Part shown: positions 21,585 to 34,439 of the stretch, in pieces
Numbering within the stretch: the first letter of the stretch is position 1
How the letters are laid out: every line of letters starts with the position of its first letter
From: Sycobia sp. Sy_11
Taxonomy: Eukaryota > Arthropoda > Insecta > Hymenoptera > Epichrysomallidae
Assembly (NCBI GenBank): GCA_018907035.1
Contig: JACCIC010000165.1
Span: forward strand, 186,001-250,000
DNA length: 64,000 bases
Direction of reading: 5' to 3'
Notes under the pieces: generated by a model
Seen by the model: only the letters and a program-made list of their open reading frames with translations
Told to the model about the DNA's origin: nothing
The model's database searches: none
Translations under genes and position numbers: made by a program

Positions 21585-23139
21585 TTGACCTAACGGGCTT
21601 GTTGCACCCGGGAGTTACGGATGCTGGGAATGAAAAATCGGCGAATCCTTCTTAATTACCGTCAATCTGTTACTGTGGTTCAATACCTAACGGAAGCAAT
21701 ATCGATGGAGAATGTTCTGTTTTAGTGGGCTGGACTTTGGCTTAACTACCTGTCTGAGAGAAGGAACTACTCTATAAAAGCGTTCCTAATTCTAATAGAT
21801 AGCAGTTGCGATAGGGGATGATAACTGAAGAAAACGACTAGGAGCCGCTAAAACTGTCAATTAAAACTTTTTATACCGACTGTTTGTAAAAGTTTGTCCA
21901 CCGATCGGGTTGCTGACAGCTAAAGCAAAAATTGTTTCAATCAAATACTAGCTGGCGTGGGAAAGTCAGCTACTGGACTGTGTGCAAGCACCTCTAAAGT
22001 AAGGGGAATAGAAAATAGTAATGAAATAGGAAGCACGGTGATTAACCTTAGACGGAAAAAGGAAGCATCGACAGATCCGTGTAAAACCATAGACTGCGTC
22101 ACGATACTGATGTATATCCCGGATCATTTCGACATACTCCGAGCAACTTTAGAGACCTGCAGCAATGTTGAAATATAGAGAGAACAGAGAAAGCTATAAT
22201 GGCGACTATATCGAAAATGGATATGTCGTGTGCAAGCGCAGAGTCCCAGTCGGTAAGCCTATGTGAACGAACAGGAAAAAATAAGGGTGCACCGCAGTCT
22301 TATGCCACCGCGGTCTCAGTAACCAGTAACAATATTGAGAACAAAATCAGAAACAGGAGCACTACTACAGTGGTAACTTAAGCCTAGCAAGAAAGAACCA
22401 CCACCAAAGGTGATTTTAAACTTAGTGATGTAAAGACTATAACCGGTAGTCAAAGGAGGTGTTACAAATGACCTTCAACTATAGGAAGGAGAAGGTTCAA
22501 ACAAGGAACCTAAGAGATACCAGTAGGGTTTGCTTCGTTGAAGCAGCGATAAAAACGAACTTACAAAAGCTAAATGCCTGCAAAATGTAACGAGATGATT
22601 AATCATTCGACCTACGTTATTTGTGTGCCGGATCGCACGCTTCGTTAACAGATTTTGTTCTATGTTCCAGTAACTCGGAATGATATATTAACAATGCTCT
22701 TCACTTGTCTTTATAACCATGCATTTCTTCTCTCTTTCTTTCAACTTTCTAATCAATCTTTACCTTTAAATCGCTCTCGTACACTGTCTTTAATAAACAA
22801 CTTACTTATATGCGTCTGCATATTTTCTTTATACTCACAAATAATTATGATGGCATTGATTGAATAAAATAAACCCGCACTGAAGATAAGAAAATAGAAA
22901 TACACTAATGCGTAATTTCAAGAGCACAGCTGGTCTTTACGAATTTCGAGTGCCCTGATAGCTCGTGACGCGAGCGTTTTCTTCGTGTTCCCTCTTGAAG
23001 GCCTCTGCCTTCCTCGCATAAATATTTTTCACCTAATATTCAACCAACAACTCACGGGGACAGCGTCGATGTCATAAACAAATACATCGACGGCACACTT
23101 CCCCTCACATCTTTTCACACTCTTACTAACACACACACG

Positions 23140-23197
<58 letters not shown>

Positions 23198-24960
23198 CTA
23201 AAAAAGGAAACGACATGGATGAGGCCCTCAATGCAGGTATAGTATAGTTTGCAGTAACAGATACCACGTCGCAAATCTAACTGAGGAAAGATTTGAAATG
23301 GAAACACCAGAAATGATGAGGCCGAGACTTATTGTCTCCGATGTCCTCAAATATAAAATATAAAAACCAAGCTTTAGCTTAAACTATCGAGAAAGTTGTA
23401 GGCTGCATCAAGTCTCTCGTTTCTAGATAAAGAAGAGAGAAGGGATCCCAAGTAGCTGGGTGGTGGTAGTCATGCCGAAGATACGTAAACTACTGCTCGA
23501 ACGCAATAGAGTCTTTGAAGATTGGCAGAGTTGCAGAATACAGGATTATATTAGGTTATCCAGGTGCTACAAGTGCTAAAGATTCGGTGATATCTCCAGG
23601 TTCTGTAAAAACGAACAAGGCTGTTCTCATTGAGCCCTATCCATTATGGCAGTAAAGTGTACATACAGAAGGATCATCCACCTGTATGAAATGCAAAAAA
23701 GCCAAAAAGCCACAAATCCATGGCTCAATGAACAACAAATGTCCAGCATACAAATCTGTCATGGAATGACTACTCAACTCGACGGATTCTGTACGGTAGA
23801 TCATGACCAAATCAGAGCGAGGCTCTTCTGTGTACTACGCAGTTAAATGCAAGAAAAGCGCGCTGGGTTACTCTCAGCTCTAGAAGCTCTAATACTGAAG
23901 AAACTCAATGAAGTAATAGAAACGCAGCTATGTACTAGGCAATATGGATTTAAGAAGGCGCGATTCGCAAAAAAACGCTATTGTTCCGATACGTAGGACA
24001 AGTGAGTCGCTCAAGAGATACGATGTAGCAATCTTTCCGTGCATTGAAAGTGCCTTTGAAAATATCCGGAGGTCCGGTGTAATGACAGAATTACAAAACA
24101 AAGTGTTCCCTAGGGATCTCTGCAAGTTACTAAGATATTACCTAAATTGTCGTCAGATCAGAATTGTCGTCAGAATAAAACTAGTGATTAATAAGGGATG
24201 CTCAAAGGGATCGATTCTTGAGTCAACTCTGCGGAACCTTGTCTTTGATTCTCTGCTGTGGGCGATCTCAATGCTTGGGTAGGAAGTCATTACTTATGTT
24301 GATAATCTTTATCAGAGGGAAACTCGCGAATAGAGATCGAAAGTACAGACCAGCATGTGGAATGTTACTTTTGAAAGTTCACCTTGAGCCGACAGTTTTC
24401 TCTTCGATTAAGATCGGTGATATACGGGGGAAGTGATTAGAAAGCGTGACATACATTGGGCACCAGGTCCGCATGCATTTAAATATCGGTAACCACTGAA
24501 ACGTAATAAAATTTAAGAGTGGAGAACTTTTTAAAAAGAATGGACGCCTATGGGAGTGGGGCCTTAAATTCAAGCGCTTAGTACTATCTATACGAGGCTG
24601 TTCACAACTGTCGCTGTTTTCCAGCGGTAGGATGCTATGTTTTGATGGGAAAAGAATATGAACGAAAGTTGTCAAGTATTCAAAGACACGGGATCATTAG
24701 AGTCACTAATACATACAGGAATGCTTCGACAGATAACCTAGAAACGGTAACGGGAAATCTCCTAATTGTACGGAAATACAGACGTAGAATATAAGCATAG
24801 AGTAATGTATGCAATCCGGAAAAATGCAGTAACACATGAGAATCAAGGTCATGCCGTACGAGCAATATAGAATGATATTTTGATGAACGGAAAAACAACT
24901 GGAATAGCTCATTGAGAAGTAGGCTGATATATTCATATCTATCTAATGTTAAGGAAAGGA
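21585..24960 (+). pseudogene. R1-like LINE relic (ORF1 and ORF2)
   Basis: Plus-strand fragments in shifting frames. ORF1 is suggested from about 21957. Its zinc knuckles are at 23569-23760: RCYKC, stop, RFGDISRFC, then more Cys/His spacing. ORF2 begins with RT near 23934: RQYGFKKARFAKKRY; VINKGCSKGSILESTLRNLV at about 24190-24250 (compare the GVPQGSVLGPxLWN motif); and YVDNL near 24293 where YADD is expected. The post-RT block LSSIQRHGIIRVTNTYRNAS (about 24668-24730) is typical of R1/I-group C-termini. No endonuclease domain recognised. Old and dead. A (CA)n(TA)n tract interrupts at about 23130-23192. Confidence 0.7.
23158..23192. repeat. (TA)n microsatellite preceded by (CA)n
   Basis: CA repeats from about 23131 pass into pure TA. 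Confidence 0.9.
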
Positions 24961-25520
24961 TAGGGATATATAGACATAAGGTACAGGTTTCAGAGGGAAA
25001 GAAACAACTCTATTGAAGAAAGAGCTCTAGTGAGCACCGAAAATTACTTGATATTTTAATCGTTCGCTAAGGAATACTCCAAACTAAGGATTCAGTTGAA
25101 TGTTTAGAAAATCTGCTCGAGACCTTAGAAGATCGCATGTATGTAGGGAATTATTGGCACTATGGAAATGACGCTATCATATTTTATTTGGCAGAATGTT
25201 AATCATTTATCTATTCATACTATATATATACAATTCTATACACGCAAATCAGCACTGTACACTGATTTACAAACTGGCAAATTTATATTCGGTAAATACA
25301 AACAGCTCTATACACTGGGCTATATTTAGTGTATTTTCTAAAAAATCTAATAAATAGACAGTTCAGATTACACTATAAATGGGAGATTCGTCAAAAGTCA
25401 CAATGATGTACTAATTTAGAACTAAAAAAAGATCTGAAATATTTTAAAGATCATTAGAGCACAACGTGCCAATAAAGCGAGGTACCGGTAAAGCGAGGAT
25501 CCGATATACCGGGTATTGTA
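24961..25520. other. No recognisable gene
   Basis: Mixed-composition sequence after the LINE relic; it may include its 3' end. Nothing supported. Confidence 0.4.
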
Positions 25521-25522
25521 TA

Positions 25523-25975
25523 TGTGATAAAACATATACTACTGTGTATACGTATGAGTAAGACTTTTCAATTCAAACTTCCCGATGTTATGCGTCCTTT
25601 GCGTGAAGCCATTTGTCTCAAAAGGCCAGATTTATGGAAAGACAAATCTTGGTTTTTGCATCACGATAATGCATCAGCTCACACTATATTCATTTTACGT
25701 GAATATTTCACCAAAAATTCATACAATTTCGTTTGCAATCACCGTAATCGTCTGATTTAGCACCATGTGACTTCTGATTGTTCAACAAACTCAAAAGATC
25801 ACTTTTGGGGACATGAAGATCACAACCGGGAACACGGTTTTGATTCGATTGAAGATATAAAAGACGAATTGAAGAAGGAACTGCACCATTTTGAAACCGC
25901 CATTCCGGAATATGAGTATAAAAAATGTTTTGAAAGTTGAAAAAAGCTTTGGCATAGTTGCATTACATCAGGGGG
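25523..25975 (+). pseudogene. Tc1/mariner transposase C-terminal relic
   Basis: The open part (25523-25760) has VMRPLREAICLKRPDLWKDK and WFLHHDNASAHT, the second catalytic Asp block of a mariner-like transposase of the group often annotated as SETMAR-like. Then, across stops, CDF (third Asp block region) and the C-terminal words FDSIEDIKDELKKEL and KKCFES. The N-terminal two thirds are absent, so this is a truncated copy. Confidence 0.75.
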
Positions 25976-25979
25976 GGAG

Positions 25980-26587
25980 TTCTTTTGAGGGAGGTGAATT
26001 AGATTTAGAAGAATAAATAAAGATTTTAAAAGTTATAAATAAAATCTTAATCATATTTGTACACAGTAGTATATAGTTGTGGAATGTTGATAAAGTAGTT
26101 TATTTCCAATTTTTGAATCTTTTTGGTTGAATTTGAAAAAAAAAACGGCTTAGCAGTTTTTTTTAACATGTACAAATACACAATGTATGAAACAATAGCT
26201 CCAATGTAATATTGTGTCGGATAAACGTAATATTCCTTTCATGGATGGAGACACTGTTAGAATAACTATAAAATAAAATTATAAAATTTAATTTAAGTTT
26301 TTAATTAGTTGTGCTTATTAATATATCATGCACAACTGCAACAGGAAATTCTCTTATATAGTATTATAAAATCTAGTATAGAATAGTTATACCTGATATT
26401 TTTGATAAGAATGTATCGTATTACTTTAGGTATTGTAAATAAATCAAAGGCAAAATTGTTCAAATATAATTATTTAAAATAATATAATTATGTTATTTAA
26501 ACTCAATTTAAATTTTAAACTAAATTGGAAAGTGGCTATTATTATATATTAAGTGCTTTGTTCATCGACTGCCTTGTAATATTGTTT
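25980..26587. other. AT-rich spacer
   Basis: No open frame or repeat recognised up to the terminal repeat of the next transposon. Confidence 0.5.
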
Positions 26588-29307
26588 TAAGGGGACATCT
26601 CTAGTCTTTTTGCATAAATTTTCAAGATTTTTTTCCTGCAGTAAACTTTATTATCACAGTACAATTTTTTTTATATTAAAAAAACTACATATTGAAGTCT
26701 GCAAAAAAATTTTTTTTTTAATTTTTCATCCAATATGGCCCAGATATGGCTGCCACAACGAAGCTTGCATTTTTTGACTGACATCATATCTTGACATAGG
26801 AAGCTCTGAAATGAAAAATTCAAAAGCAAAATTCAAAAGATTCAATTATTAGAAAGTGGCTATAGCCCGTACTAAAATCAAGAAGTTTAAGTAAAATAAA
26901 AACAAAATGGCGGGCATTTCTAATTTTCGGCTTATTTTTTGAGGTTATGTTGTTTAAAAAAGTGCACAAATGTAATCGAATATTCATAAGTATAGTACGG
27001 ACTATAACTATATGTGTGATGAATATGAAAACGAATGTGTGACGAATCGGTTGAATAGTTTTTGTTCAATCATGTCAGCCAGGTAAAAAATGTTATTTTG
27101 AGAAAAAATAATTTTTTGAAAACCTGTGTAAAAACTGAAGAAATAAACCTCTTACACTCAATCCGCGATACCAGCTCCATACATAATTCCTTCCTGGTCC
27201 TCAAAAAACTCATTTTCATGCGCCTTGGCCTTTCTAAGCTCGAGTCGCCGTTCTTTTAAAGCTTCAATGCTTCGACGATTTCCTTGCTTAATTCTATTTT
27301 CGTCCTGTCTCTGCGCAAAATCCATTGCTACGCTGCCAATCGAAATACCCATGGTTTCCATGATTTTTAATAAAGGTAAAAATCTTTCATTGAAGACGCA
27401 CACACTACAATAGGTAGCAATTTTAACAATTTTCTTCCCAGAAAAACATGTGTTTTGGAGCGATATTCCAAACACAAGCGTTGAAGCTTTCGTTGGTGTT
27501 TAGTGTGTGTGCTCCGATGCACCTTTCTAGCAGATCGTCTGTGGTAAGATCTTCATAAATCTTCTTTAATAAAGGTTGAATTTCTTCGTCTAATGCTGGA
27601 GGGTGCACAAAATTTTTCAACTGGCCGGTCGCTTCAGCAACTCGGTATTTGCACCATGAGTCTGACCCAGCGGGACAATTCACATGTTGAGCTTATCATC
27701 CGTAGAAATCTTGTGGTAAAAAGTTGCCCAAATAACATTTCTCATATCTTCAACAGAATCTAAATTTCGGTGAACAGCTAATTCGTAATATTTTGACATC
27801 TCCAGCATGACTTTATTAGTCAATGTAGCCGTTATTTTAGGCTTTTCAGTTTTTTTTGTTTTTTTTGTCGTTTTTTTCCATCAGCACCTTTTTCTGAAGC
27901 TTCTAACGCTTTTTGAGCCTTTTTTATCTGTGTCAGTTGTTTTTTAGCATCTTTTGCTCTTTTATAAATTCGCTTTTTAACATGTAAAACACACTCTTTC
28001 TTTTTTACGCTCAAAACATCACCATAGGGCTGTATATCTTGTAACGATGAGAAAGTCTTCGAATCGCCATCACCAATATAATATTCATAATAACTATCAT
28101 GCAAATCTACAGATCTTTGGAACATTTCTTTTATACCATTAAATTCCATCGATCACGCACTGCCTTCATGATTTGGACGACAATTTGGGTCGTAAGTTTC
28201 ATACCAGTCTTGATAATCCATAGAATTTTCCTTTCCAGCCAATTATTCACAAGCTTTGCATACTCTACTTTTCACAATGACGTCAAGAACTTTTCCAGAA
28301 AATTTTCCAATCGATGTAGCAATCCCGACAAGAGAAGAAAAACCCCTTCGAGCCCAAGAGCCATCACCAGAAACTGTGAGCCGATTGTTTACATTACCGG
28401 CAGCCTCATTTTTTCTTTGCTCTTCACTAACTGCTTGTCTAAAAACTAATGTAGTTACTGCTTCTGCTGCTATCCAAATGTGGTTTACTATTGCATAATA
28501 AGTAGCTGAAGCATATCCTTTGCTCATATCCATCATTGCACAAAAATTATTTATACATAGCAAACCAACACCGAGTAAACGCATCGCAAATACAAATCGG
28601 CGATTTATTTCATAGGAAGTATGAATTGTTGGACTGCTTTGAATATGAGTTTCTGTTTCACATTTACACGAAACTACTAATTGAAAACCTAATCCTTTTT
28701 CGTTACGTTTGGAAAATGTTATATCGTTTTTACAAGTTTTACAAATTAAAATGTTTCGTAGTCTTAGAAAGAGTAAGAAATTCACTATGACGTAATGCAA
28801 CAATGGATCAACGTTCACTTCGAATGCACAGTTATTTTTCTTAATTTTTTTAGCAGATGCACTAACCACACTTTCATCACGCTCACTCGTAAATCGATTG
28901 CCACGAAAATTTCTTTTTTTTGTCGATCAGCTCTCCAATTGCCGAATTTTGTACTTTTTTTTATCCATTTTATGAACTTTTTTCCAACTAATATAAAGGA
29001 ATAACTGTTTTTACAATTAAATTAAAAGAAAGCAATACTTTCAGTGCTTCAAAATATCGTTGAAAACACTCGTCAGATATATAAATACAGAAAGAAGCGG
29101 GACCAAGTATGTACCTCTCTGATCGCTAGCTGTCTGAATTGCTCCAAAATCACACTTCCGCGCGCACCAAGAATACACGCTATAGAAATATTTTTAGAAC
29201 GCGCAAGTTAAAATAAACTATTATACGATGTTACTATTAGTATACTTAAAACCAGTGTTTTTGGAAAATTGATTTTTTCATCGATTTAGACTAGATATGC
29301 CCCCTTA
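26588..29307 (-). mobile_element. Kolobok/Mutator-like DNA transposon with TIRs
   Basis: The left end TAAGGGGACATCTCTAGTCT (26588-26607) and the reverse complement of the right end (29288-29307) agree at nearly all positions. Together they bracket the minus-strand transposase pseudogene. The left GGGG is preceded by TTAA and the right CCCCC is followed by TTAT. A TTAA duplication would fit Kolobok or piggyBac-style targets rather than the 8-11 bp of classical Mutator elements. About 2.7 kb in all. Confidence 0.65.
27158..28968 (-). pseudogene. Mutator-like transposase domain protein, lightly damaged
   Basis: About 600 codons from ATG at 28968 to the stop at 27158. The first 274 codons or so (28968-28149 and on to 27832) stay in one frame, broken only by a TGA at codon 14 (28927-28929), a TAA near 28242 and a TGA near 28155. 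One frameshift lies near the poly-T run at about 27845, another near 27690 and one near 27450. Landmarks: RRFVFAMRLLGVGLLCINNF, VSGDGSWARRGFSSL, a YIGDGDSKTF block (probable catalytic Asp), CPAGSDSWCKYRVAEATG, HTLNTNESFNACVWNIAPKH, and the ending MYGAGIAD. These are hallmarks of an insect-wide family carrying the Mutator-like transposase domain. The few lesions point to recent death. Assignment to Kolobok versus Mutator is open. Confidence 0.85.
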
Positions 29308-29344
29308 TAGCAAATTGAAACTAACTATATATACCGTAACACAC

Positions 29345-29386
<42 letters not shown>

Positions 29387-29635
29387 CAATGGGGATTGTT
29401 ATGCCACCCTCACTAGAAAACCTGAATGCGAGGCAAATCTGAACTTTCAACATTTAGTTTTTTTTACTGAAAGAATGAGTTTATTTTGAATCTAAATAAA
29501 AACTTCCTGCCAGCCGCAGTTATAGTGATACATATGGAACGCTACCCTTTGACAATACTAATGCCGATTACCGTGGTTCATCACAAAACAGTGTAGGAAC
29601 ATGCCCTCGATCATATTTCCGGCCTACCTTACAAG
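29308..29635. other. Non-coding stretch with (TA)n tract at 29348-29385
   Basis: Holds a pure TA microsatellite and mixed sequence with no recognised feature. Confidence 0.6.
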
Positions 29636-29639
29636 AATG

Positions 29640-30275
29640 CGCGTTTACTTGTATCACCCCTGAAGAACTCCGATTCTTCAGATCGGAATTGATGGCTCTT
29701 TCCTGAAGACCCGCCTTGAAATTCGACCAGGGATACAACCCTCTTCATTCTTGTCGTGGTGGGTGTCTTCTTATACGAATCAGGCCGATTAAGGATTCTC
29801 TGACACGGGTATTGATTGCGGCAAATTCGGGAATACAAAATCATCCTCTATAAAATGTCTATCTAGATTGTTCTGTCACGCCTTTTTCCTTCGCAGTGAG
29901 CTGTCGGAACGGATCTCTTCGCAGAAATGGTCGATTTTCAATTAATGATGGAATCCGTCTTGTAGTTGCAGACCCGGATAGTATAACTCCCACCACAAGT
30001 AAGGACTTGGAAAAGAGTCGTTGATTCCCCTCGAAATCCCCGTTACTTGCTATTTTTTCTCTATGACGTAGCGTTTCCTGAAAAAAAGATGGCCTGAAAG
30101 AGGCAGCTGATATCGTCGATTGGCGAGTCAGTAGAGCATCCAAATCCATAACTGCCTCCCTACTCCGCAGGGTGTTTCTGGCCTCGTCCTTTATCACAGC
30201 TTTACTAACCCCTGGATTCATTTTTAGGGTTTGACGGGCGTTCTGATTATGCAAAGAGGCCCTGATCGCGGTCAC
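29640..30275 (-). pseudogene. Unrecognised minus-strand coding-like region, possibly the 3' part of a Gypsy relic
   Basis: A 138-codon frame (30275-29859) and a 71-codon frame (29844-29629). Hydrophilic, rich in Arg, Ser and Leu, no motif recognised. It lies just after the integrase C-terminus of the relic at 30510-31400 on the same strand, the place where the larger element at 7.7-21.4 kb has its extra ORF. That is the only hint of origin. Confidence 0.3.
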
Positions 30276-30460
30276 CGTTCTCTAGCATTTTTAGAATAGT
30301 CTTTAGATCCTGAATGTACTAAACCGTTCCGAAAGTGATCTACAATTTTATTGACTATATCTGAAATGTGAAACTAATATGAATACTGGAGTTATCCAGG
30401 TTACCGAACTGACCTAACTAATTACTTAAATGCATTAACAAAATTAATTCTATATTTACT

Positions 30461-30463
<3 letters not shown>

Positions 30464-30493
<30 letters not shown>
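30464..30493. repeat. (GA)n microsatellite
   Basis: Pure GA tract. Confidence 0.95.
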
Positions 30494-30496
<3 letters not shown>

Positions 30497-30509
30497 CAAG
30501 ACACTACTA

Positions 30510-31400
30510 CAAGAACCTACACAATAAAATTATAAAATTCGACCCTACCCCCTTATCTCCACTGAGTAAAAGAAAGAACAAAAAAAAGTTTTCGACTATT
30601 TCAAATGAGCCTTCGAATTTTGCGGCCAATTTGGCCAAGAATTTCTGAGCTGCGATCGATAATGATTGAGTTTTCCTAATCAAACGATCTCCCACCTGAA
30701 ATCTAAAATCTCATAACCCCTTATTATATCTTTGCTGGTGTTCTGTTTTCCATTTTCTATATAGATCACCATTAAATCGAATGCAGCAATCATGGTCTTA
30801 AGCATCCTATTACTACGTTTGACAGGATTAGCTAGAGGATGATACAGACAGACAGTAACATCCCGAACCCCATGTTTGTCCAGAGTACTTTTTAGCCAAT
30901 AATTGAGCAATTCTATACTGTTATTAGTCAACATATGATTAGACATCTCCCACCAAGCTTAAAATCAATTTCTAGAAAGTTCTAGCAACTGCTTTACCGT
31001 TGCCGATCTCAATGGCTGTACCTCAATCCGCCCTGAAAACTGATCCTGTAACACTAATAGATATGTAACTCTCTTTTTGCTGGAGGAAATTCAATGAGAT
31101 CGGCAACCACCACCGCCCATGGTCTTCCTACTACTCTTGTTCCAAACAAGCCTTGCAGATCGATTTGCGAGACTTTATACGTTTGAAATTTCTCACATTC
31201 CTGTGCAAACGAATTTATTTCGTACCAGAACTCTGTCTAATAATACTGTAACTTGTCTAACTATCCGAAACTGGCTTCGCAATGAGCATGCTTCATTAAC
31301 CTATCTAAATAACGTATCGAAATAAAGTATTTGGGATATAATGGCTTGCACCCTTCTGCTGCACTCAAAATTCCATCTCAAAATCCCATTCTTGCACCTC
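30510..31400 (-). pseudogene. Ty3/Gypsy integrase relic
   Basis: Frames 30946-30680 and 30695-30507 hold LLNYWLKSTLDKHGVRDVTV, YHPLANPVKRSNRMLKTMIA (the catalytic Glu of PVER changed to Lys), and the C-terminal IRKTQSLSIAAQKFLAKLAA with FEGSFEIVENF. Above 30950 the start of the core is visible across stops (VVADLIEFPPAKRE). It is a different copy, and probably a different family, from the integrase at 11.8-12.6 kb. RT and gag are missing. Confidence 0.72.
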
Positions 31401-31415
31401 CATAGCCCAACTGGC

Positions 31416-31419
<4 letters not shown>

Positions 31420-31458
<39 letters not shown>
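31420..31458. repeat. (TA)n microsatellite
   Basis: TA tract abutting the inner end of dispersed repeat copy B. Confidence 0.9.
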
Positions 31459-31460
<2 letters not shown>

Positions 31461-31654
31461 TAGTTTCGAGGTTGTTGGTAAAGAATCCTATTTTGCCATC
31501 ATTGCTTTAGTTTAAACTAAGAAAAACTAGTTTCTGGACACAATTCTGAAATTAATATAATTTATAAAAGCAAAACTATATTTTGTCGTCACAAGCTATA
31601 TTCAGTATGATTTGGCATAAAGAACTATTTTATAAGAGAAGAAACAAGAAAGAC

Positions 31655-31685
<31 letters not shown>

Positions 31686-32134
31686 CATTATCCTCCGTAA
31701 GAGAAAATAAAATTTACAAAAATCAAAAGATATCCATAATGTGCGAAAGTAGTGTCAGATTAACCTGAAGAATAAAAAAGGTTATACCGACTAACTCCAC
31801 ACCTTCTTTAGGATACAAATCTCAAAGTTGGATATGAACATTCCGTCTTAGCTGGCCTGGTATTAATACTTTAAGCGGACTACTTTGAGTTGATGTTCGT
31901 GATTCAAAACGCCACGTAGTGGCCGCTGGTGAAACTGATTGTTAAAACCATTAATTTAATTTATTGATGAAAGTAAAATGATTTTCAATAAAAAAACACA
32001 GCCTATGTCCTTCCCAAGATAATATAGAATCTATATGTCAAATTTCAGAACAATCGGTTCAGTAGTTTTTTCAGTTATCGCGTACAAACAAAAATAAATT
32101 ATAAATTAGTATGATATGATATGATATGGTATAT
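31459..32134 (-). repeat. Dispersed ~690-bp repeat, copy B
   Basis: Reverse-complement match to 1041-1730 over its whole length. It includes the GA/CT tract (31658-31684), the GATGTTCGTGATT segment and the terminal ATATC pentamers. Divergence is moderate with a few indels. Confidence 0.7.
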
Positions 32135-32449
32135 AATCTACAAGTCAATTTCGAGCATTGTTTTTCCAAAATGTGAGATTTTATTATGAAAGCATAGTTA
32201 TATGTCCTTTATTCAAAGTACAAAGTATTTACGATCATCTGCTAGAACTTTTTCAAATTTTTCTGGCAATGTCTGGCAATGTCAGAATGCTTATAGACTG
32301 CTGTTAAATACACTTATTTTAAATATTTTAAATATACTTATTACGTCGCCTGCGTTTGCTATCCCACGTCTATAGTTTTTCTCTCCAGTAGTAGGCTGTG
32401 CATTTGTGTACGACCTAAATATATTTATATGTATTTATTAGGATAGTTA
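32135..32449. other. No recognisable feature
   Basis: AT-rich; a 10-bp tandem duplication (TCTGGCAATG, twice) at about 32261-32283 is the only structure seen. Confidence 0.4.
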
Positions 32450-32860
32450 TGTTACAGGTCGTTGACAATACCATCTACGAAGAGGTAAGGAAGAGCAAGA
32501 GTGAGAAAGAGGAAGGGGGGATTGATACCACGAGCAAATTAGTATCGTGCTTACTGTCGAGTGAGAAAGAGCGAGAACGTAGGAAGAAGAACGAGAGCAT
32601 AAGAACGAGACGTAGTACTATTACACTCTGAGCCAGCTCTTCGTCCTCGTGCTACCCACGCATCCGTCAGTGCCAACCACGCGAAAAGTGGGGATCAGCC
32701 GCCTCTGGCGATGACTACCTTACAGGACGAACCGCCATCCACCGCGGACTTGAGAGCCGCCTGCCACGACCTCCAGTATCGGCCGTCGCAACTCCTTCTG
32801 ATCGACGTGCGGATGATCTATCTGCATCGCAGCTTATATAAGTGCGAGTCCGATTTTAAT

Positions 32861-32928
<68 letters not shown>

Positions 32929-33217
32929 ACTTCCTCGCCTTCCCATGCGCCATCGCCGCGACGATCCTCGGCCTGTGATTACGCCCGTCTGATTTCCCTT
33001 AGAATTTATTCGTCTTTTATTACTGTACACACTTTCTTTTAATTCTTTATCTTTTTTCTTTCACGCTATTCCGCTAAGTGTATGCGGTAGTTCGCCTCTC
33101 ACGGACCGCCCCTCCTCTTCACCGGATTTATTCGGGGCTCGGGCCAAAGCCGAGCATTTTTGTGTAACAGCGGTGTTGGCCGTCCTCATGTTCCATCCAT
33201 ACACACACCCGGTTACA
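32450..33217 (+). repeat. LTR-like block
   Basis: 768 bp bounded by TGTTACAGG and CCGGTTACA, i.e. TGTTACA...TTACA ends. It contains a TATA box (TTATATAAG at about 32833), a long CT tract (32862-32928) and CpG-rich sequence. The next bases are A then TGGAGTCACCAATTTCCG, a primer-site-like TGG start. No gag-pol follows on the plus strand, so it is an orphan 5' LTR or solo LTR whose partner is not in the window. No matching flanking duplication was found. Confidence 0.5.
32862..32928. repeat. (CT)n microsatellite
   Basis: Long CT tract inside the LTR-like block; the LS and RE dipeptide frames here are artefacts. Confidence 0.95.
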
Positions 33218-33294
33218 ATGGAGTCACCAATTTCCGAAGATCAAAAAATAATTAATTAAATAAAATAATTAAATAAGTAAATAAGCCAAATACT

Positions 33295-34381
33295 ACCCAT
33301 TTGATCTTGATTATTAAAATATCCAACTTGGCCCATACAATTATAAAATATTTCATTAATTTCGCTGTTTTTTCTAAACTACTAAGTTAATATGCTTATT
33401 ATTAGTAGTCAAGTATTGTTCAGATTAATATTAAACAGCTTTTAACAGCTTCCAGTCCAATTATATAAAATATATTTATTGGAGAGAGAATATTATTCAT
33501 TATTTCCCGAAATTCCATTTTACGTGCGAAGTATCACAATATTCTTTCTGTTGGTAATTAACCTCACTACTACCATCGATCAACTATTGGGCACGCGGCG
33601 ATATTCCTAAACGCATCTCAAATAAAACAAAATAGGTACTCTAGGTAGCTCCACTATTTTACATATCCACAATTTTGCTGTCTGTATTATTTCAGCATAT
33701 TAAAACGAATCATATAGTGCGATTTCCAGTGTGTTACTTATGAATGTGCGTTAAGACTAGCACATTACCACCATATAGTTAGATCTTACGGTGAACTATA
33801 TCCACAGAAGAACATAATAAAGAATTTATATATTTAAAAAAAAAAATAACATCTATTGTAAGTCGAAATCAGGATGTAACACAAATAAATTAACACAGAT
33901 GTAGAATGTAAAGATAAATATATTAAAGATATGTGGAGGAGACTACAACAATTGACCTGCCAATCTATACTTGTAGAGTACAAGCCGTAACTTGTACTCT
34001 ACAATCTAACGCCCGCAGAATTCGAGTGATTGCCTACTAGATTTTCGTAAATCCTACACTATTAAAATTGTATTGCCACATTTCCTTCTATATAATTATC
34101 TTTTCCTCAACATTTATTTTCCTAAAATCCTTTTCAATGATAAACCTAATCTTAATATTCAATACCTCCTCCTCCATATAATTATATACCAAAATTATTT
34201 TATTAATTTTTTTCTTCAGAACTTAATTTATACAGCCAAGCATAGACACCAACCACCCATTAAACATTCAGGTGAATGCCAAGCACAGAACAACATCCAT
34301 TCATAACAGGTGAGTATAGTATCAAATCCCCTCACTAATGTAATTAGAATTTATTATAGTTTAAGTAAACAATATGTATTG

Positions 34382-34439
<58 letters not shown>

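Noticed and set aside
28099..28790. Plus-strand frames of 80-116 codons
   Set aside because: Antisense to the Mutator-like transposase, whose reading is supported by many conserved words.
32711..32992. 93-codon plus-strand frame with a long LS repeat
   Set aside because: Translation of a CT microsatellite inside an LTR-like block. The same holds for the LS and RE frames near 48.8-49.0 kb.
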